Positions 11,047 through 20,931 of a stretch of 64,000 bases of DNA are shown here, piece after piece; the first letter of the stretch is position 1; each line of letters starts with the position of its first letter. This stretch comes from Campylobacter pinnipediorum subsp. caledonicus (GTDB taxonomy: Bacteria > Campylobacterota > Campylobacteria > Campylobacterales > Campylobacteraceae). The notes beneath the pieces are model-generated. The model did not search any database. It worked only from the letters and a program-made list of their open reading frames with translations, and was not told the DNA's origin. The stretch is from contig NZ_CP017258.1 in assembly GCF_002022005.1 (NCBI RefSeq), forward strand, positions 1 through 64,000. The letters are read 5' to 3'. The translations under genes and the position numbers were made by a program.

Positions 11047-11823
11047 TCAATACCTAACTCCATTTTGTTTTAAAAAGTCTCTTAAATCCTCATATTCACT
11101 ATTTTCAAAGTATCTCCATTTGCCATCTTTAAGCATTCCAAGCTCAACTCTTCCAAAACTAACTCTTTTAAGATCAACAACTTCCAAATCAAAATATCCA
11201 AAAAATCTTCTAAGCTCTCTATTTTTACCCTCATTTATCATAACACGAAGTTTGGTATAACCACCACTAGAACCAAATATATCAAATGCCACAAATGGTT
11301 TAAAATCCATAGATGTTATCTTACTTTTTTCATGAGCACCTTTTGTTGCATTTTGTGCAAAAAAGCCCTCTCTCATAGCATTTTTAACCTCTTCTGTTAT
11401 CTCTCCCTTTACTTTTAGATAATACTCTCTTTCTATATCGCTATTCATCAGTGCAGTTGCGATAGCTGGTGCATCTGTTAAAAGCAAAAGCCCTTCACTT
11501 GCAAAGTCAAGTCTACCTATACTAACAAATTTTGAAAATCCACGAGGCAAGTTATCATATATAGTCTTTCTTCCACGATCATCTTTTTTTGTTACTAACT
11601 CGCCTTTTTGCTTGTTATAAACTATAACAGTAAAATCTTTCTTTTCTTTTACAAATCTACCGTTTATTTTTACTTTATCATCACTACTAACACTAACAGC
11701 CATTTGACTAATTACTTTGTTATTTATACTAACCTTAGCTTGTTTGATTAGCTCATCAGCCTCTCTTCGTGAGTAGTTTGTGTTATGTGATATGAATTTA
11801 TTTAATCTCATTTTTTCTTGCAT
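11047..11823 (-). CDS. rluB: RsuA/RluB-family rRNA pseudouridine synthase
   Basis: This enzyme isomerises a uridine in rRNA to pseudouridine. The 258-residue protein has an N-terminal S4 RNA-binding domain (MRLNKFISHNTNYSRREAD) and the RsuA/RluB catalytic motif SIGRLDFASEGLLLLTDA, where the Asp of GRLD is the nucleophile, then the late motif RVMINEGKNRELRRFFG. RluB is the likelier subgroup, but RsuA, RluE or RluF cannot be excluded. It is the last gene of a leftward run with the KdsD-like and RNase J genes, and its start overlaps the KdsD-like stop. Confidence 0.88.
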   Translation of the reverse strand: MQEKMRLNKFISHNTNYSRREADELIKQAKVSINNKVISQMAVSVSSDDKVKINGRFVKEKKDFTVIVYNKQKGELVTKKDDRGRKTIYDNLPRGFSKFVSIGRLDFASEGLLLLTDAPAIATALMNSDIEREYYLKVKGEITEEVKNAMREGFFAQNATKGAHEKSKITSMDFKPFVAFDIFGSSGGYTKLRVMINEGKNRELRRFFGYFDLEVVDLKRVSFGRVELGMLKDGKWRYFENSEYEDLRDFLKQNGVRY

Positions 11824-12785
11824 TATTTTAGTCCTAAGCTTGTTAAATCGTGGATATGAAGCACACCTCTTATCTCATTGTCTTTTAAAATTATAAGAAG
11901 TTGAATTTTAAATTTCTCTATCAAAGCTAACGCATCTATTGCTAACATATCCTCGTTATCTAATACTTTTGGATTTTTTGTAGCATATTTTATAGCCTTT
12001 GCATTTATATCAAAATTCTCATCCATCAAAGCTCTTCTTAAATCACCATCACTTAAAACAGCAACTAATGTATTGTTTTTATCAACTATCAAAACATTTC
12101 CTAGTTTTGAGTGAGTCATTACATCTATCGTAGTTTTTAAGCTTTCATTTTCATTTACTATAGGAAGATTTTCAGTTTTCATTATGTCTTTTACTTTTAT
12201 AAAAAGTCTTTTTCCTAAGCTTCCACCAGGATGAAAATTTGCAAAATCTTCTTGTTTAAAATTTCTCTTATTCATTAAACAAATAGCTAACGCATCTCCT
12301 AACACAAGTGTTAGTGTAGTAGAGCTTGTAGGTGCTGCATTTAGCGGACAAGCCTCTTTTTGTATATCTAGTTTTAGCACTACATCACTATAATAACCAA
12401 GCGAACTATCCTTACTTTTTGTTATAGATATGATACTAACACCAAAACGTTTGATGTGAGGAAGTATCTTTGTTAGCTCCTCACTCTCTCCGCTAAAGCT
12501 TATAGCTAAGACTATATCATCTTTACTTATCATCCCAAGATCGCCGTGCATAGCCTCAGTAGGATGTAGGAAAAAGCTAGGCGTTCCCGTGCTTGCAAGT
12601 GTAGCTGCTATTTTTGCACCTATATGACCACTTTTACCTACACCAGTTACTACGACCTTGCCCTTAGTACGATGTATAAGCTCAACTGCTTTTTGTATAT
12701 TTTCATCTATAAGCTCGGCATTTCTTAAAATTTCATTAGCTTCTAGTGTTAGCACTTGTTTTGCTATTTTTATATAATCACTCAA
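11823..12785 (-). CDS. kdsD: KdsD/KpsF-type D-arabinose 5-phosphate isomerase
   Basis: The enzyme interconverts ribulose 5-phosphate and arabinose 5-phosphate, the first step toward Kdo for lipooligosaccharide. Seen in 320 residues: an SIS sugar-isomerase domain with VVTGVGKSGHIGAKIA, HPTEAMHGDLGM and AISFSGESEEL, then FHPGGSLGKRL, followed by two CBS repeats (about 205-320). Length and order match the family. It shares one base with the rluB-like gene and lies 9 bases after RNase J. KpsF (capsule) and KdsD are not separable by eye; as no capsule genes are near, the housekeeping KdsD role is preferred. Confidence 0.92.
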   Translation of the reverse strand: MSDYIKIAKQVLTLEANEILRNAELIDENIQKAVELIHRTKGKVVVTGVGKSGHIGAKIAATLASTGTPSFFLHPTEAMHGDLGMISKDDIVLAISFSGESEELTKILPHIKRFGVSIISITKSKDSSLGYYSDVVLKLDIQKEACPLNAAPTSSTTLTLVLGDALAICLMNKRNFKQEDFANFHPGGSLGKRLFIKVKDIMKTENLPIVNENESLKTTIDVMTHSKLGNVLIVDKNNTLVAVLSDGDLRRALMDENFDINAKAIKYATKNPKVLDNEDMLAIDALALIEKFKIQLLIILKDNEIRGVLHIHDLTSLGLK

Positions 12786-12794
12786 TTTTTTTCC

Positions 12795-14810
12795 TTACAT
12801 TATATAAATTATTGGAACGATAGTCGGATATTTTTTCACTTTTCTAAATATATGTTTTCTTATCACTTGTCTTATCTGACTTTCAAGCATTCTATTATCT
12901 TTTAAAAGCTCCTCTTTTACATTGCTTAAAAATTGAATCAATATCTCTTGCATCTCTTTACTAAACTCAGCATCTTGCTTATTTGCAACTAAACCATAGC
13001 TTATAACCCTAGGCTTTCCTATAAGCTTTTGATTGTGACTTGAAATTTGAGCTATTATCATAACGACACCAGACTCAGCTAATTTTTGTCTGTCTATCAC
13101 AACATCATCAGCTATTTGTTTGTTTATTTGATTATCTATAAACATCTTTCCGGTTTTTACAGTTCTTACTCTTTTTAGATGTTTATATGATACTTCCATC
13201 TGATCGCCATCACTCATAAGATATATATTTTTCTCATTTACACCACATGCTATCGCTGTCTCTTTGTGTTTTGCTATGTGGTTGTATTCGCCGTGAACAG
13301 GTAAGAAAAATTTAGGTTTTACAAGCCTTAACATCAGCTTTTGCTCCTCTTGTGCCGCATGTCCACTTACGTGAATTTCACTAAAGTCCTGATAAGCTAC
13401 ATTTGCTCCGCTCTTTATCAAAAAGTTTAATACCTTTGATACACTAGACTCATTACCTGGTATCGCTTTTGAGCTTATTATTATCTGGTCAGTTGGTTTT
13501 ATCTTTATGTATTTATGCTCATCAGTTGCCATTCTATATAAAGCACTCATAGTCTCGCCTTGAGATCCAGTAGTAACTATAAGCACATCGCTATCTTTAT
13601 ACTTAGCTACCTCATTTGCATCTATAAATATCTTTTTATCAAGCTTTATATAACCAAGTTCCATTGCAGTAAATAGGTTTCTTTCCATACTTCTACCTAT
13701 CACACAAACTTTTCTGTTGTATTTAAGTCCCCAAGATATAGCTTGATAAACACGGTGGATATTTGAGCTAAATGTGCTCATTATAACCCTACCTTTTGCT
13801 TTTGAAAATATCGCATCAAAAGTCTTACCAACACTACTTTCAGACTTTGTAAAGCCCTCTTTATAGCTATTTGTACTATCACTCATAAGACATAAAACAC
13901 CGCGCTCACCATAATACGCTAAGCGACCAAGATCCGCAGGATAGCCATCTATAGGAGTATGGTCTATCTTAAAATCCCCTGTGTGTATTATCGTTCCAGC
14001 CTTTGTTGTTATAGCAAGTGATGAGGCATCTATGATAGAGTGTGTCATGTGTATCCACTCTATCTCAAACTCGCCTATTTGATATGGTTTTCTTTTTTCC
14101 ACTGAACGGAAAAACGACCTTTCGCTTTTTAGCCCGTGTTCTTCAAATTTATTATTTATCATACCAAGTGGAAGTGGAGTAGCATATATAGGAAATTTAA
14201 ACTCTTTGAAAAAATACGGCACAGCTCCTATATGATCTTCGTGTGCGTGAGTGATAATGATACCAGCGATTTTATCCTTTATCTTTCTTATATAGTCAAA
14301 ATCAGGTATAAGTATATCAACCCCGTGCATACCTTCATTTGGAAAGCTCATCCCTATATCTACTATGATAGCTGAGTTTTCAGTCTCAAACACAGTCATA
14401 TTTCCGCCTATCTCACCAAGTCCACCAAGTGGAGTTATGCGTATTTTGTGTTCGTTAGAGTGTAGATACTTTAGTGGCTCAAGTATAAGCTCATGTGCAG
14501 CCCTGTTTGCTTGCATAGCCTGCGCTATATCTTGTTGCCAAGGTTCATTACCGTTTAGTTTGGCGGGTAAATTCTTACGTATTCTTTTTTTCTTAGGTGC
14601 TTTTTCGCTGTTAGTGTTTGTGCTGTTTTCTTGTTTGTTTGTGTTAGTGTTAGGATTTTTTGCTTTGTTGTTTGTTGGTTTTTTCTCTTGTTTGTTTTGA
14701 GTTACACCATTTTCATCTACTTTTTGTTTAGGTTTTTTATGGTTAAATCTCTTTTTTTTGTTGTCCTTGCTATCGTTAGTTAGAACTTTAGCTTCATTGT
14801 TTTCGCTCAT
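12795..14810 (-). CDS. rnj: Ribonuclease J with basic N-terminal extension
   Basis: RNase J is a metallo-beta-lactamase/beta-CASP ribonuclease with endo- and 5'-exonuclease activity in RNA turnover. The catalytic core starts near residue 120 (ITPLGGLGEIGGNM) and contains the zinc motif THAHEDHIGA near 188, HTGDFKIDHTP, and the beta-CASP motif HVSGHA. Residues 1-115 are a low-complexity Lys/Asn/Thr/Gln-rich tail without a fold I recognise; the Helicobacter pylori enzyme also has a long N-terminus (family knowledge). The gene start overlaps the end of rsmA by 17 bases, implying coupling, and the KdsD-like gene follows. Confidence 0.95.
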   Translation of the reverse strand: MSENNEAKVLTNDSKDNKKKRFNHKKPKQKVDENGVTQNKQEKKPTNNKAKNPNTNTNKQENSTNTNSEKAPKKKRIRKNLPAKLNGNEPWQQDIAQAMQANRAAHELILEPLKYLHSNEHKIRITPLGGLGEIGGNMTVFETENSAIIVDIGMSFPNEGMHGVDILIPDFDYIRKIKDKIAGIIITHAHEDHIGAVPYFFKEFKFPIYATPLPLGMINNKFEEHGLKSERSFFRSVEKRKPYQIGEFEIEWIHMTHSIIDASSLAITTKAGTIIHTGDFKIDHTPIDGYPADLGRLAYYGERGVLCLMSDSTNSYKEGFTKSESSVGKTFDAIFSKAKGRVIMSTFSSNIHRVYQAISWGLKYNRKVCVIGRSMERNLFTAMELGYIKLDKKIFIDANEVAKYKDSDVLIVTTGSQGETMSALYRMATDEHKYIKIKPTDQIIISSKAIPGNESSVSKVLNFLIKSGANVAYQDFSEIHVSGHAAQEEQKLMLRLVKPKFFLPVHGEYNHIAKHKETAIACGVNEKNIYLMSDGDQMEVSYKHLKRVRTVKTGKMFIDNQINKQIADDVVIDRQKLAESGVVMIIAQISSHNQKLIGKPRVISYGLVANKQDAEFSKEMQEILIQFLSNVKEELLKDNRMLESQIRQVIRKHIFRKVKKYPTIVPIIYIM

Positions 14811-15630
14811 TTCTTGCCTTTATTTTTTCATAAATTTTTAAATACAAGGCGACATTTGACTCGTGTGGACGAAGATTTTGGTTTATATCAAGTTCATCAA
14901 AAACTATGCGAAGTTTTTCTTTTTCTACTTTTGAACTTAGATTTTTAAACAAAGTCTTTCTAGGGGCTATAAAACAAGCTTTTAAAAAGTCTTTAAATTT
15001 ATCATACTCATTTGTATCACTAAAAAGACCATTATCTCCTAAAAGCTCTTGCTTTTTGTCTATCCTTAGGACCGATGAAACAACTTTTGGTATAGGATCA
15101 AAGCACTCAGGAGCTACATCAAAAAGTAGCTCACAAGACCCTGTTAAATTTGCAAGTACTCCAAGAGAGCTAAATTCCCTCTCTCCTCCACTGCTAGCAA
15201 ACTTCATAGCCACCTCTTTTTGTGTCATAGCTACTATGCTTATACAGTTTTGATCTTCTAACGCATTTAATATCATCTTGGTTGCGACATAGTAGGGTAA
15301 GTTTGCCACTAATATATAAGGCACATTGCTTAAACTTTTATGTTCGCACCACTGTAAATTTGCGTCTTTGTTTATCAGTCTAAATTGTCCATTTTCGGCT
15401 TTGTCTTTAAATCTATCAAGCAAGATAGGTATAAGCTCACTATCTATCTCATAGCTTGTTACTTTAAAATCACTTTTTAAAAGCCAAAAGGTCAAATCAC
15501 CTAAGCCAGGCCCAATTTCAACTATATGTTTTATATCTTTGTTATCTTTGGGAATCGATTGGATGATCTGTGATAAAATACTTGCATCTTGTAAAAAATT
15601 CTGTCCAAAATGTTTCTTAGCTTTTATCAT
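14794..15630 (-). CDS. rsmA: 16S rRNA dimethyladenosine transferase RsmA
   Basis: RsmA (KsgA) dimethylates two adjacent adenines near the 3' end of 16S rRNA, a late step in small-subunit assembly. The 278-residue protein begins KKHFGQNFLQD, the family start motif, has the SAM-binding motif VEIGPGLGDLTFWLL near 38, and the target-base motif NLPYYVATKMI near 115. A C-terminal helical domain follows. It is the first gene of the leftward run, divergent from the phase-variable autotransporter at 15771, with about 140 bases between the two starts. Confidence 0.96.
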   Translation of the reverse strand: MIKAKKHFGQNFLQDASILSQIIQSIPKDNKDIKHIVEIGPGLGDLTFWLLKSDFKVTSYEIDSELIPILLDRFKDKAENGQFRLINKDANLQWCEHKSLSNVPYILVANLPYYVATKMILNALEDQNCISIVAMTQKEVAMKFASSGGEREFSSLGVLANLTGSCELLFDVAPECFDPIPKVVSSVLRIDKKQELLGDNGLFSDTNEYDKFKDFLKACFIAPRKTLFKNLSSKVEKEKLRIVFDELDINQNLRPHESNVALYLKIYEKIKARNERKQ

Positions 15631-15712
15631 AGTGGATATTGTATCTAAATGATACTTATAATGAAATAAATCAAAATTTTATTAATTTATATAATTAGCA
15701 ATATCAATTTTA

Positions 15713-15741
15713 ATAATATTTTAATAGGGGGGGGGTAAAAT
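15713..15741 (+). promoter_or_regulatory. G9 tract abutting the -10 of the first autotransporter
   Basis: Nine consecutive G (15727-15735) run directly into TAAAAT (15736-15741), a plausible -10, with T/A-only DNA before it. The translation start is 30 bases downstream of the hexamer, with AAGGAG before the ATG. In Campylobacter long G tracts change length by slippage (established knowledge); here a change would alter the DNA just upstream of the -10 and hence promoter strength. The promoter itself is inferred. Confidence 0.7.
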
Positions 15742-15770
15742 ACCTAGCTAAATTTATTTAAGGAGAAAAA

Positions 15771-18122
15771 ATGAAAATTTCAATGATTGCTAGTGCAACC
15801 ATTATAGGTGTAATGATGACAATAAATGCTTATGGTGGTTCATCTTTGGATGAAATAAATAATATACAAAACCAAAACCAAAACCAAATTAAAGAATTAG
15901 AAGAAGCTAGTAAAGATGGATTTCTTGATAAATTTCAAAAGCAAAAACAACAAATCGAACAAGAAAAACGACAAGCTGAAAATGTAAAACAAAAAGCCTT
16001 TATAAAGCAAAAAATTGCTCAAACTGAAAAAATCGAAGCCGAAGTAAAAAAAGCAGCAACTGAAAAAGCAAAAAAAACAGCTGAAAATTCAAAAAAAGAA
16101 GCTGAAAATGCAAAAAAAGAAGCTGAACGAAAAGTTGATGAAATTTTTACGCAAGGCGACAAACCTATTAAAAAATTAAATGATAAAATTGATGAAGCTA
16201 TTAAAACTGATAGTACATTGCAAGATATAATAAAACAAGCAAATAAAGAAGATTTAAAACATATAACAAAAGACGAAATTGATAGTTTTAAAGATATATC
16301 ATTTGACGATAATACAATTTCAAATTTATATAATGTCATTGAAGATGATAGTGCTCAAACAAATAATGCATCACAAAATGTTGAAAAGATATTGATTTTG
16401 AAAAAAATATTTAGTATGGGACTTATCAAAAAAAATGTGTTTACAGAATATAATAGACAATTTCAAGAAGCAAATTCTAACCCAGAAAATCCAGTAAAAA
16501 CAAATACAGATAATAGAAAATTAGCGGAAAATTTTAAAAAAATCATAGGAGAAGATAAAAATAAAGGCTTAAGAAAGTTATATACTATAATAAATGAAAT
16601 TGATAAAAATAAACTCACAAAAGAATTTGAACAAGTTGTGGATGCTCAAAAAGAATTAAAACAAAAAGAAAATACTTTACAACAAAAAATTGCTCAATTA
16701 GAAAAAGCTGAAACTGAAATTAAAAAAAATATTGAAGAGATAAAAAAACAATCAAAATTAGAACAAAAAGCACAAGAAGAAATCACACAAAAAGAACAAG
16801 AAATCAAGCAAAAACAAGAAGAAGTAGAACAAGCCGAAAAAGAACTTGAAAAAGCCCAAGAACTAGCAGAAAAAGCAAAAAACCCAGAAGCAAAAGCTAA
16901 AATAATAGCAGAACTAGATAAAAAACTAGAAAAAGCCAAAAAAGATAGAGCAGAAGCTATATCAAGTGATAAAAATTTAGAACTAAACAAAGATGAAGCT
17001 CAAACAACATCATCTTTATTATCTGTTGTTAATAATAAAGAGGTTGAAAATTTACTACTTAATGTTAAAGCCAAAGACATAGCTACTTTAGCTAAAAATA
17101 TAAATAGCACATTAGAAGAAGTTTCAAAAGAGTTTAAAGACAATAAAACAGTAGATACACTTTTATCAAGTGTTGGTTCAGCTACAAACTCAAGACTTGC
17201 TAAACTAAGCAATCCATTAAATGATGATTTAGCTTTAGCTTATGCTATAAAAAATCTAAGTGATAATAAATTTGCAGATAATGCAGATACTCTTTCAAGT
17301 GTAGTAAAAGAGTATACAAATAGATTTAACTATGACAGCAACCTATGGGGAAATATCATGGGTGGTAAAGCTAAATTAAAATCTCAAGCAAATACAAATA
17401 CCTATGGATTTATGCTAGGTTATGATAAAGCATTTGATAATATGATAATTGGTGGATATGCTGGATATACTAATGCTAAGTCATCAAGCAATACACTAAC
17501 AACCAAATCAGATAACTACCACTTTGGTGCTTATACTAGAATGTATATTGATCAAAACGAAATAGATGCTAAAGTATCTTATGGTAAAGGTAAAAACAAA
17601 CTAGATAGAAAAGTAATTATAGATCCAGACTTTGATGCTAATGGTAAATATAATACTAAATTCTTTGATGCAAGTATTGATTATGGTCATATATTTGATA
17701 CAAACAACAACTCTTTTATGAAACCAATGATTGGTTTAGAATATAGCCATGTAAGTACTAAAGGCTTTAAAGAAACTGGTAAAGTTCCTGTAAGCTTTAA
17801 AGGAACTACTGTAAAAACACTATCAGCTAAAGCAGCAGTAGAGTTTAGAAAATACATAGCAAACAGTAACTTCTTATACATAACTCCAGGTATACAAAAA
17901 GAGTTACGTAAAAGTATGAAAGATACAGAGCTAGCATTTGTAAACTCAACAGAAAATATCAAATATGCATCTAAAAAAGATAAGCATACATTCTTTACAC
18001 TTAAAACAGGTGCAGAGATGAAACTAACTGATAATCTATCTACAAATATAAACTTTGGCGTAAAAGCTAAATCAGAATCAAAATACTACAATGGAACTGT
18101 AGGACTTTCTTATAAGTTTTAA
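15771..18122 (+). CDS. Autotransporter A with coiled-coil passenger
   Basis: A 783-residue type V secretion protein. Seen: a signal peptide (about 1-22, ending near NAYGG), a 6-bp repeat encoding Asn-Gln pairs, a Lys/Glu/Gln/Ala-rich helix-forming stretch (about 35-125), a mixed middle, a second long coiled coil (about 285-400), a linker with TNSRLAKLSNPLNDDLALA, and a C-terminal beta-barrel domain of about 290 residues ending YKF, the usual terminal aromatic. The barrel would insert in the outer membrane and display the passenger. Its last 942 bases are nearly identical to those of the gene at 20932. The function of the passenger is unknown; adhesion or shielding is a guess. Confidence 0.85.
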   Translation: MKISMIASATIIGVMMTINAYGGSSLDEINNIQNQNQNQIKELEEASKDGFLDKFQKQKQQIEQEKRQAENVKQKAFIKQKIAQTEKIEAEVKKAATEKAKKTAENSKKEAENAKKEAERKVDEIFTQGDKPIKKLNDKIDEAIKTDSTLQDIIKQANKEDLKHITKDEIDSFKDISFDDNTISNLYNVIEDDSAQTNNASQNVEKILILKKIFSMGLIKKNVFTEYNRQFQEANSNPENPVKTNTDNRKLAENFKKIIGEDKNKGLRKLYTIINEIDKNKLTKEFEQVVDAQKELKQKENTLQQKIAQLEKAETEIKKNIEEIKKQSKLEQKAQEEITQKEQEIKQKQEEVEQAEKELEKAQELAEKAKNPEAKAKIIAELDKKLEKAKKDRAEAISSDKNLELNKDEAQTTSSLLSVVNNKEVENLLLNVKAKDIATLAKNINSTLEEVSKEFKDNKTVDTLLSSVGSATNSRLAKLSNPLNDDLALAYAIKNLSDNKFADNADTLSSVVKEYTNRFNYDSNLWGNIMGGKAKLKSQANTNTYGFMLGYDKAFDNMIIGGYAGYTNAKSSSNTLTTKSDNYHFGAYTRMYIDQNEIDAKVSYGKGKNKLDRKVIIDPDFDANGKYNTKFFDASIDYGHIFDTNNNSFMKPMIGLEYSHVSTKGFKETGKVPVSFKGTTVKTLSAKAAVEFRKYIANSNFLYITPGIQKELRKSMKDTELAFVNSTENIKYASKKDKHTFFTLKTGAEMKLTDNLSTNINFGVKAKSESKYYNGTVGLSYKF
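17181..18122 (+). repeat. Barrel-coding repeat, copy 1 (pairs with 21769-22710)
   Basis: The 942 bases from GCTACAAACTC to the stop codon of autotransporter A recur at a constant offset of 4588 in autotransporter C. I noted four single-base differences (in the codons read as S/S, K/K, N/D and S/G). This is far more conserved than the passengers, which points to recent duplication or ongoing gene conversion. Confidence 0.85.
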
Positions 18123-18129
18123 TTACACA

Positions 18130-18158
18130 AACCACAACTCTAACCAAGGGTTGTGGTT
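18130..18158 (+). terminator. Terminator of autotransporter A
   Basis: AACCACAAC (18130-18138) pairs with GTTGTGGTT (18150-18158) across an 11-base loop just after the stop codon. The same hairpin recurs at 20740-20768 after the next gene. There is no long T run. Confidence 0.65.
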
Positions 18159-18232
18159 ATCACACAATACATAAACAACACTAATCTTATAAAACATACA
18201 AATTTATATCAAATATTTAGCTTATTTTAATA

Positions 18233-18247
18233 GGGGGGGGGTAAAAT
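18233..18247 (+). promoter_or_regulatory. G9 tract abutting the -10 of autotransporter B
   Basis: Nine G (18233-18241) are followed at once by TAAAAT (18242-18247), as before gene A. A second possible -10, TATAAT at 18285, lies close to the ribosome site AAAGGAG (18299), so the tract would be either beside the -10 or in the upstream control region, depending on which is used. Confidence 0.65.
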
Positions 18248-18309
18248 ATAGTTTTTATATCTATAAATGCATATTAAATATAGATATAATTTATATAAAA
18301 GGAGAAAAA

Positions 18310-20721
18310 ATGAAAATTTCAAAGATTGCATGTAGCACATTATTAGGTGCTATTATCGCTACAGGTGCTTTTGCTGCTGATGATGATCATACTGCTAATA
18401 AAGAAAGAGCTGCATACGATGCTCAAAAGCAAAAATTAGATAAAGCTCAAAAAGCAGAAGAAGTATTTAAAACTGAACTACAAAATCTTAAACAATATAT
18501 AGGTGATCTTAAAAACTATGATCCAGATAATCATAATACTGGTAATTTACCTAAGATACATGAATTAATGGAAAAAATTCATAACGCTAGAGTTAAGATA
18601 AGAGGTCAGATAAGCGAAGATAATATTATGTATGAAAAAAACAAGGATTATATAGAATATGAAGATGGTAAGGGTAATAAAGTTACCCTTAAACAATATG
18701 GAGGAGTAAAGATTAAGATAAATAATGAAGAAAAGAATTTTGCTTTAGATAAAGAGGTTAATAATAAAGCAGGAGTGGAAGATTATAAAACTTTTTTTGC
18801 CGACAGTAATAAACAAATCGTACTTGGTCTTATAGACGGTTTTATCAAAAAATTCCATGAAGCTGTTGAAGCAAGAGAAGATAAGGTTGTTGAAAGAGAA
18901 AAGGACTATATTTATGAGCTTACTGTTGATGCAGATAAGTATTCTAAGCAAGATATGGATGCTATCAACTCAATATCCAAAGATTTGATTAGAGAGATTA
19001 AAGAAACTTCAGATGCTTTAGGTACTAACCATAAGTTTACTTTATACAAAGATAATGGTGCAGATAATAAAAAAGATGTAGTTATAACTATCAAAAATGC
19101 AGAGCATGCAAAAGCACTTTCTGATGCCATAGATACATTAAAAACACCTAATGGCAAAAAAATAGAAGAAGTAAGAGCTGCAGCCAAAGTTCTTATGAAT
19201 GCTGGAGTGAAGCTAAAAGCAGGACAAGATCTTAGCAAGATTACTGATACTAAACAAGTAAAAGATGCTTTAGATATAAAAGAGTTTGATATAGTTTATA
19301 ATAGTAAATTTAATAGTGATAAAAAAGTAAAAGAAGCTGTGCAAGCCCTTACACTAAGAGATCAATTATTTAATTTTAATGAAGATAGTTCAATGACTTC
19401 TTATTTTGAGACACAAATGGGTGAAAAAAAAGAAGAATTAAAAAAAGCTCTTGAAGAAAAAAAAGAAGAAGAAGTAAAAAAAGCACAACAAGCATTTGAA
19501 GAAGCTGAAAAAACATTTTATGATAGTGTGTCTTTAAGAGCTAATACCCTTATAGAAAATCCTAAAAACTCTCTATCATCAGCAGCTAAAGATATAATTT
19601 CTAGTATGAATGATAAAAATCTTCTTAAAAACAAGATAATACATCAAAACATGGTATCATTGATAAAAAATTCTTTAGTATCTTTCGTTAAAGCCAACGA
19701 AACCTCAATCCAATCAGCAACAAACGAAATAGGTAAAGTATCTAATCTAGATATGGTTAATTTTAGTAATCAACTATCAACACAAACAAGACTTGCTAAA
19801 CTAAGCAATCCATTCAATGAAGACTTAGCATTAGCATCTGCTATAAATAAACTAAGCAATGATAAATTTGCTGATAATGGTGATAGTGTATCATCTGTAA
19901 TAAAATCATATACAGATAGATTTAACAATGATAACAATATATGGGCAAATGTTATAGGTGCAAAAGGTAAAGTAAAAGATAGTTCTAATCCAGAACTACA
20001 TGGCTTTAGTATAGGTTATGATAGAGCATTTGATAACACAATAGTAGGTGGATATATGACTCTTGCTAAATCAAAAGCTGATTCTAGCCTAATCAACACA
20101 AAAGCAAGCAACTATCAATTTGGTCTATATGGTAGAACATATATAGACAATAGTGAAATAGATACAAGAGTATCATTTGGTAAAGCTAAAAACAAAATTG
20201 ATAGATATGTAAAAAGCAATGGTAATGTATTAACTCAAAACGGTAAATATGATACAACATATACATCATTAGCAGTTGATTATGGTTATGTTATAGATCT
20301 AAGCGATAGCTTGTTTATGAAACCATTAGTAGGATTAGATTATTCTCACTCTAAATCAAAAGCTTTCAAAGAAAGTGGAGATCTAGCATTATCATTTAAT
20401 GGTGTTACTTCAAAATCTTTAAATGCTAAACTAGGTTTAGAATTTAGAAAATATGTAGACAATGGAAACTACCTATATATAACTCCAGGATTTGAAGCAG
20501 AAGTATACAAAGATGTAAAAGATCCTGTAGCTAGATTTATAGGTTCAAACAAAGACATCAAACTAAAAGCAGATGATAAAAAAGGAAGATTTGTTACACT
20601 TAAAACAGGTGCAGAATTAAAACTAACAGATGCTTTATCTACAAACGTAAACTTTGGCGTAAAAGCTAAATCAAAACAACAATACTTTGATGGAACTGTA
20701 GGACTTAAATACAAGTTCTAA
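18310..20721 (+). CDS. Autotransporter B
   Basis: An 803-residue autotransporter. Seen: a signal peptide of 22 residues ending TGAFA, a helical passenger with short charged stretches, a beta-like module (about 115-140) with KVTLKQYGGVKIKIN, a second (about 245-265) around KDVVITIKNAEH, a Glu/Lys-rich helix (about 370-400), and the C-terminal barrel (about 510-803) ending YKF. The barrel is homologous to, but clearly diverged from, that of the genes on both sides. The leader, promoter and signal-peptide DNA match those of autotransporter C almost exactly. The ligand or role of the passenger is not recognisable. Confidence 0.85.
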   Translation: MKISKIACSTLLGAIIATGAFAADDDHTANKERAAYDAQKQKLDKAQKAEEVFKTELQNLKQYIGDLKNYDPDNHNTGNLPKIHELMEKIHNARVKIRGQISEDNIMYEKNKDYIEYEDGKGNKVTLKQYGGVKIKINNEEKNFALDKEVNNKAGVEDYKTFFADSNKQIVLGLIDGFIKKFHEAVEAREDKVVEREKDYIYELTVDADKYSKQDMDAINSISKDLIREIKETSDALGTNHKFTLYKDNGADNKKDVVITIKNAEHAKALSDAIDTLKTPNGKKIEEVRAAAKVLMNAGVKLKAGQDLSKITDTKQVKDALDIKEFDIVYNSKFNSDKKVKEAVQALTLRDQLFNFNEDSSMTSYFETQMGEKKEELKKALEEKKEEEVKKAQQAFEEAEKTFYDSVSLRANTLIENPKNSLSSAAKDIISSMNDKNLLKNKIIHQNMVSLIKNSLVSFVKANETSIQSATNEIGKVSNLDMVNFSNQLSTQTRLAKLSNPFNEDLALASAINKLSNDKFADNGDSVSSVIKSYTDRFNNDNNIWANVIGAKGKVKDSSNPELHGFSIGYDRAFDNTIVGGYMTLAKSKADSSLINTKASNYQFGLYGRTYIDNSEIDTRVSFGKAKNKIDRYVKSNGNVLTQNGKYDTTYTSLAVDYGYVIDLSDSLFMKPLVGLDYSHSKSKAFKESGDLALSFNGVTSKSLNAKLGLEFRKYVDNGNYLYITPGFEAEVYKDVKDPVARFIGSNKDIKLKADDKKGRFVTLKTGAELKLTDALSTNVNFGVKAKSKQQYFDGTVGLKYKF

Positions 20722-20739
20722 GAACACAACTAAACTACA

Positions 20740-20768
20740 AACCACAACTCTAACCAAGGGTTGTGGTT
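20740..20768 (+). terminator. Terminator of autotransporter B
   Basis: AACCACAAC (20740-20748) and GTTGTGGTT (20760-20768) form the same hairpin as at 18130-18158. It opens a block of about 250 bases that repeats the segment 18130-18374. Confidence 0.65.
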
Positions 20769-20853
20769 ATCACACAATACATAAACAACACTAATCTTAT
20801 AAAACATTATAAAACATACAAATTTATACCAAATATTTATCTTATTTTAATAT

Positions 20854-20869
20854 GGGGGGGGGGTAAAAT
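20854..20869 (+). promoter_or_regulatory. G10 tract abutting the -10 of autotransporter C
   Basis: Ten G (20854-20863) precede TAAAAT (20864-20869). Compared with the copy before autotransporter B it has one more G and an extra T before the tract, so the two otherwise near-identical promoters already differ in tract length, as expected of a slipping repeat. Confidence 0.65.
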
Positions 20870-20931
20870 ATAGTTTTTATATCTATAAATGCATATTAAA
20901 TATAGATATAATCTATATAAAAGGAGAAAAA

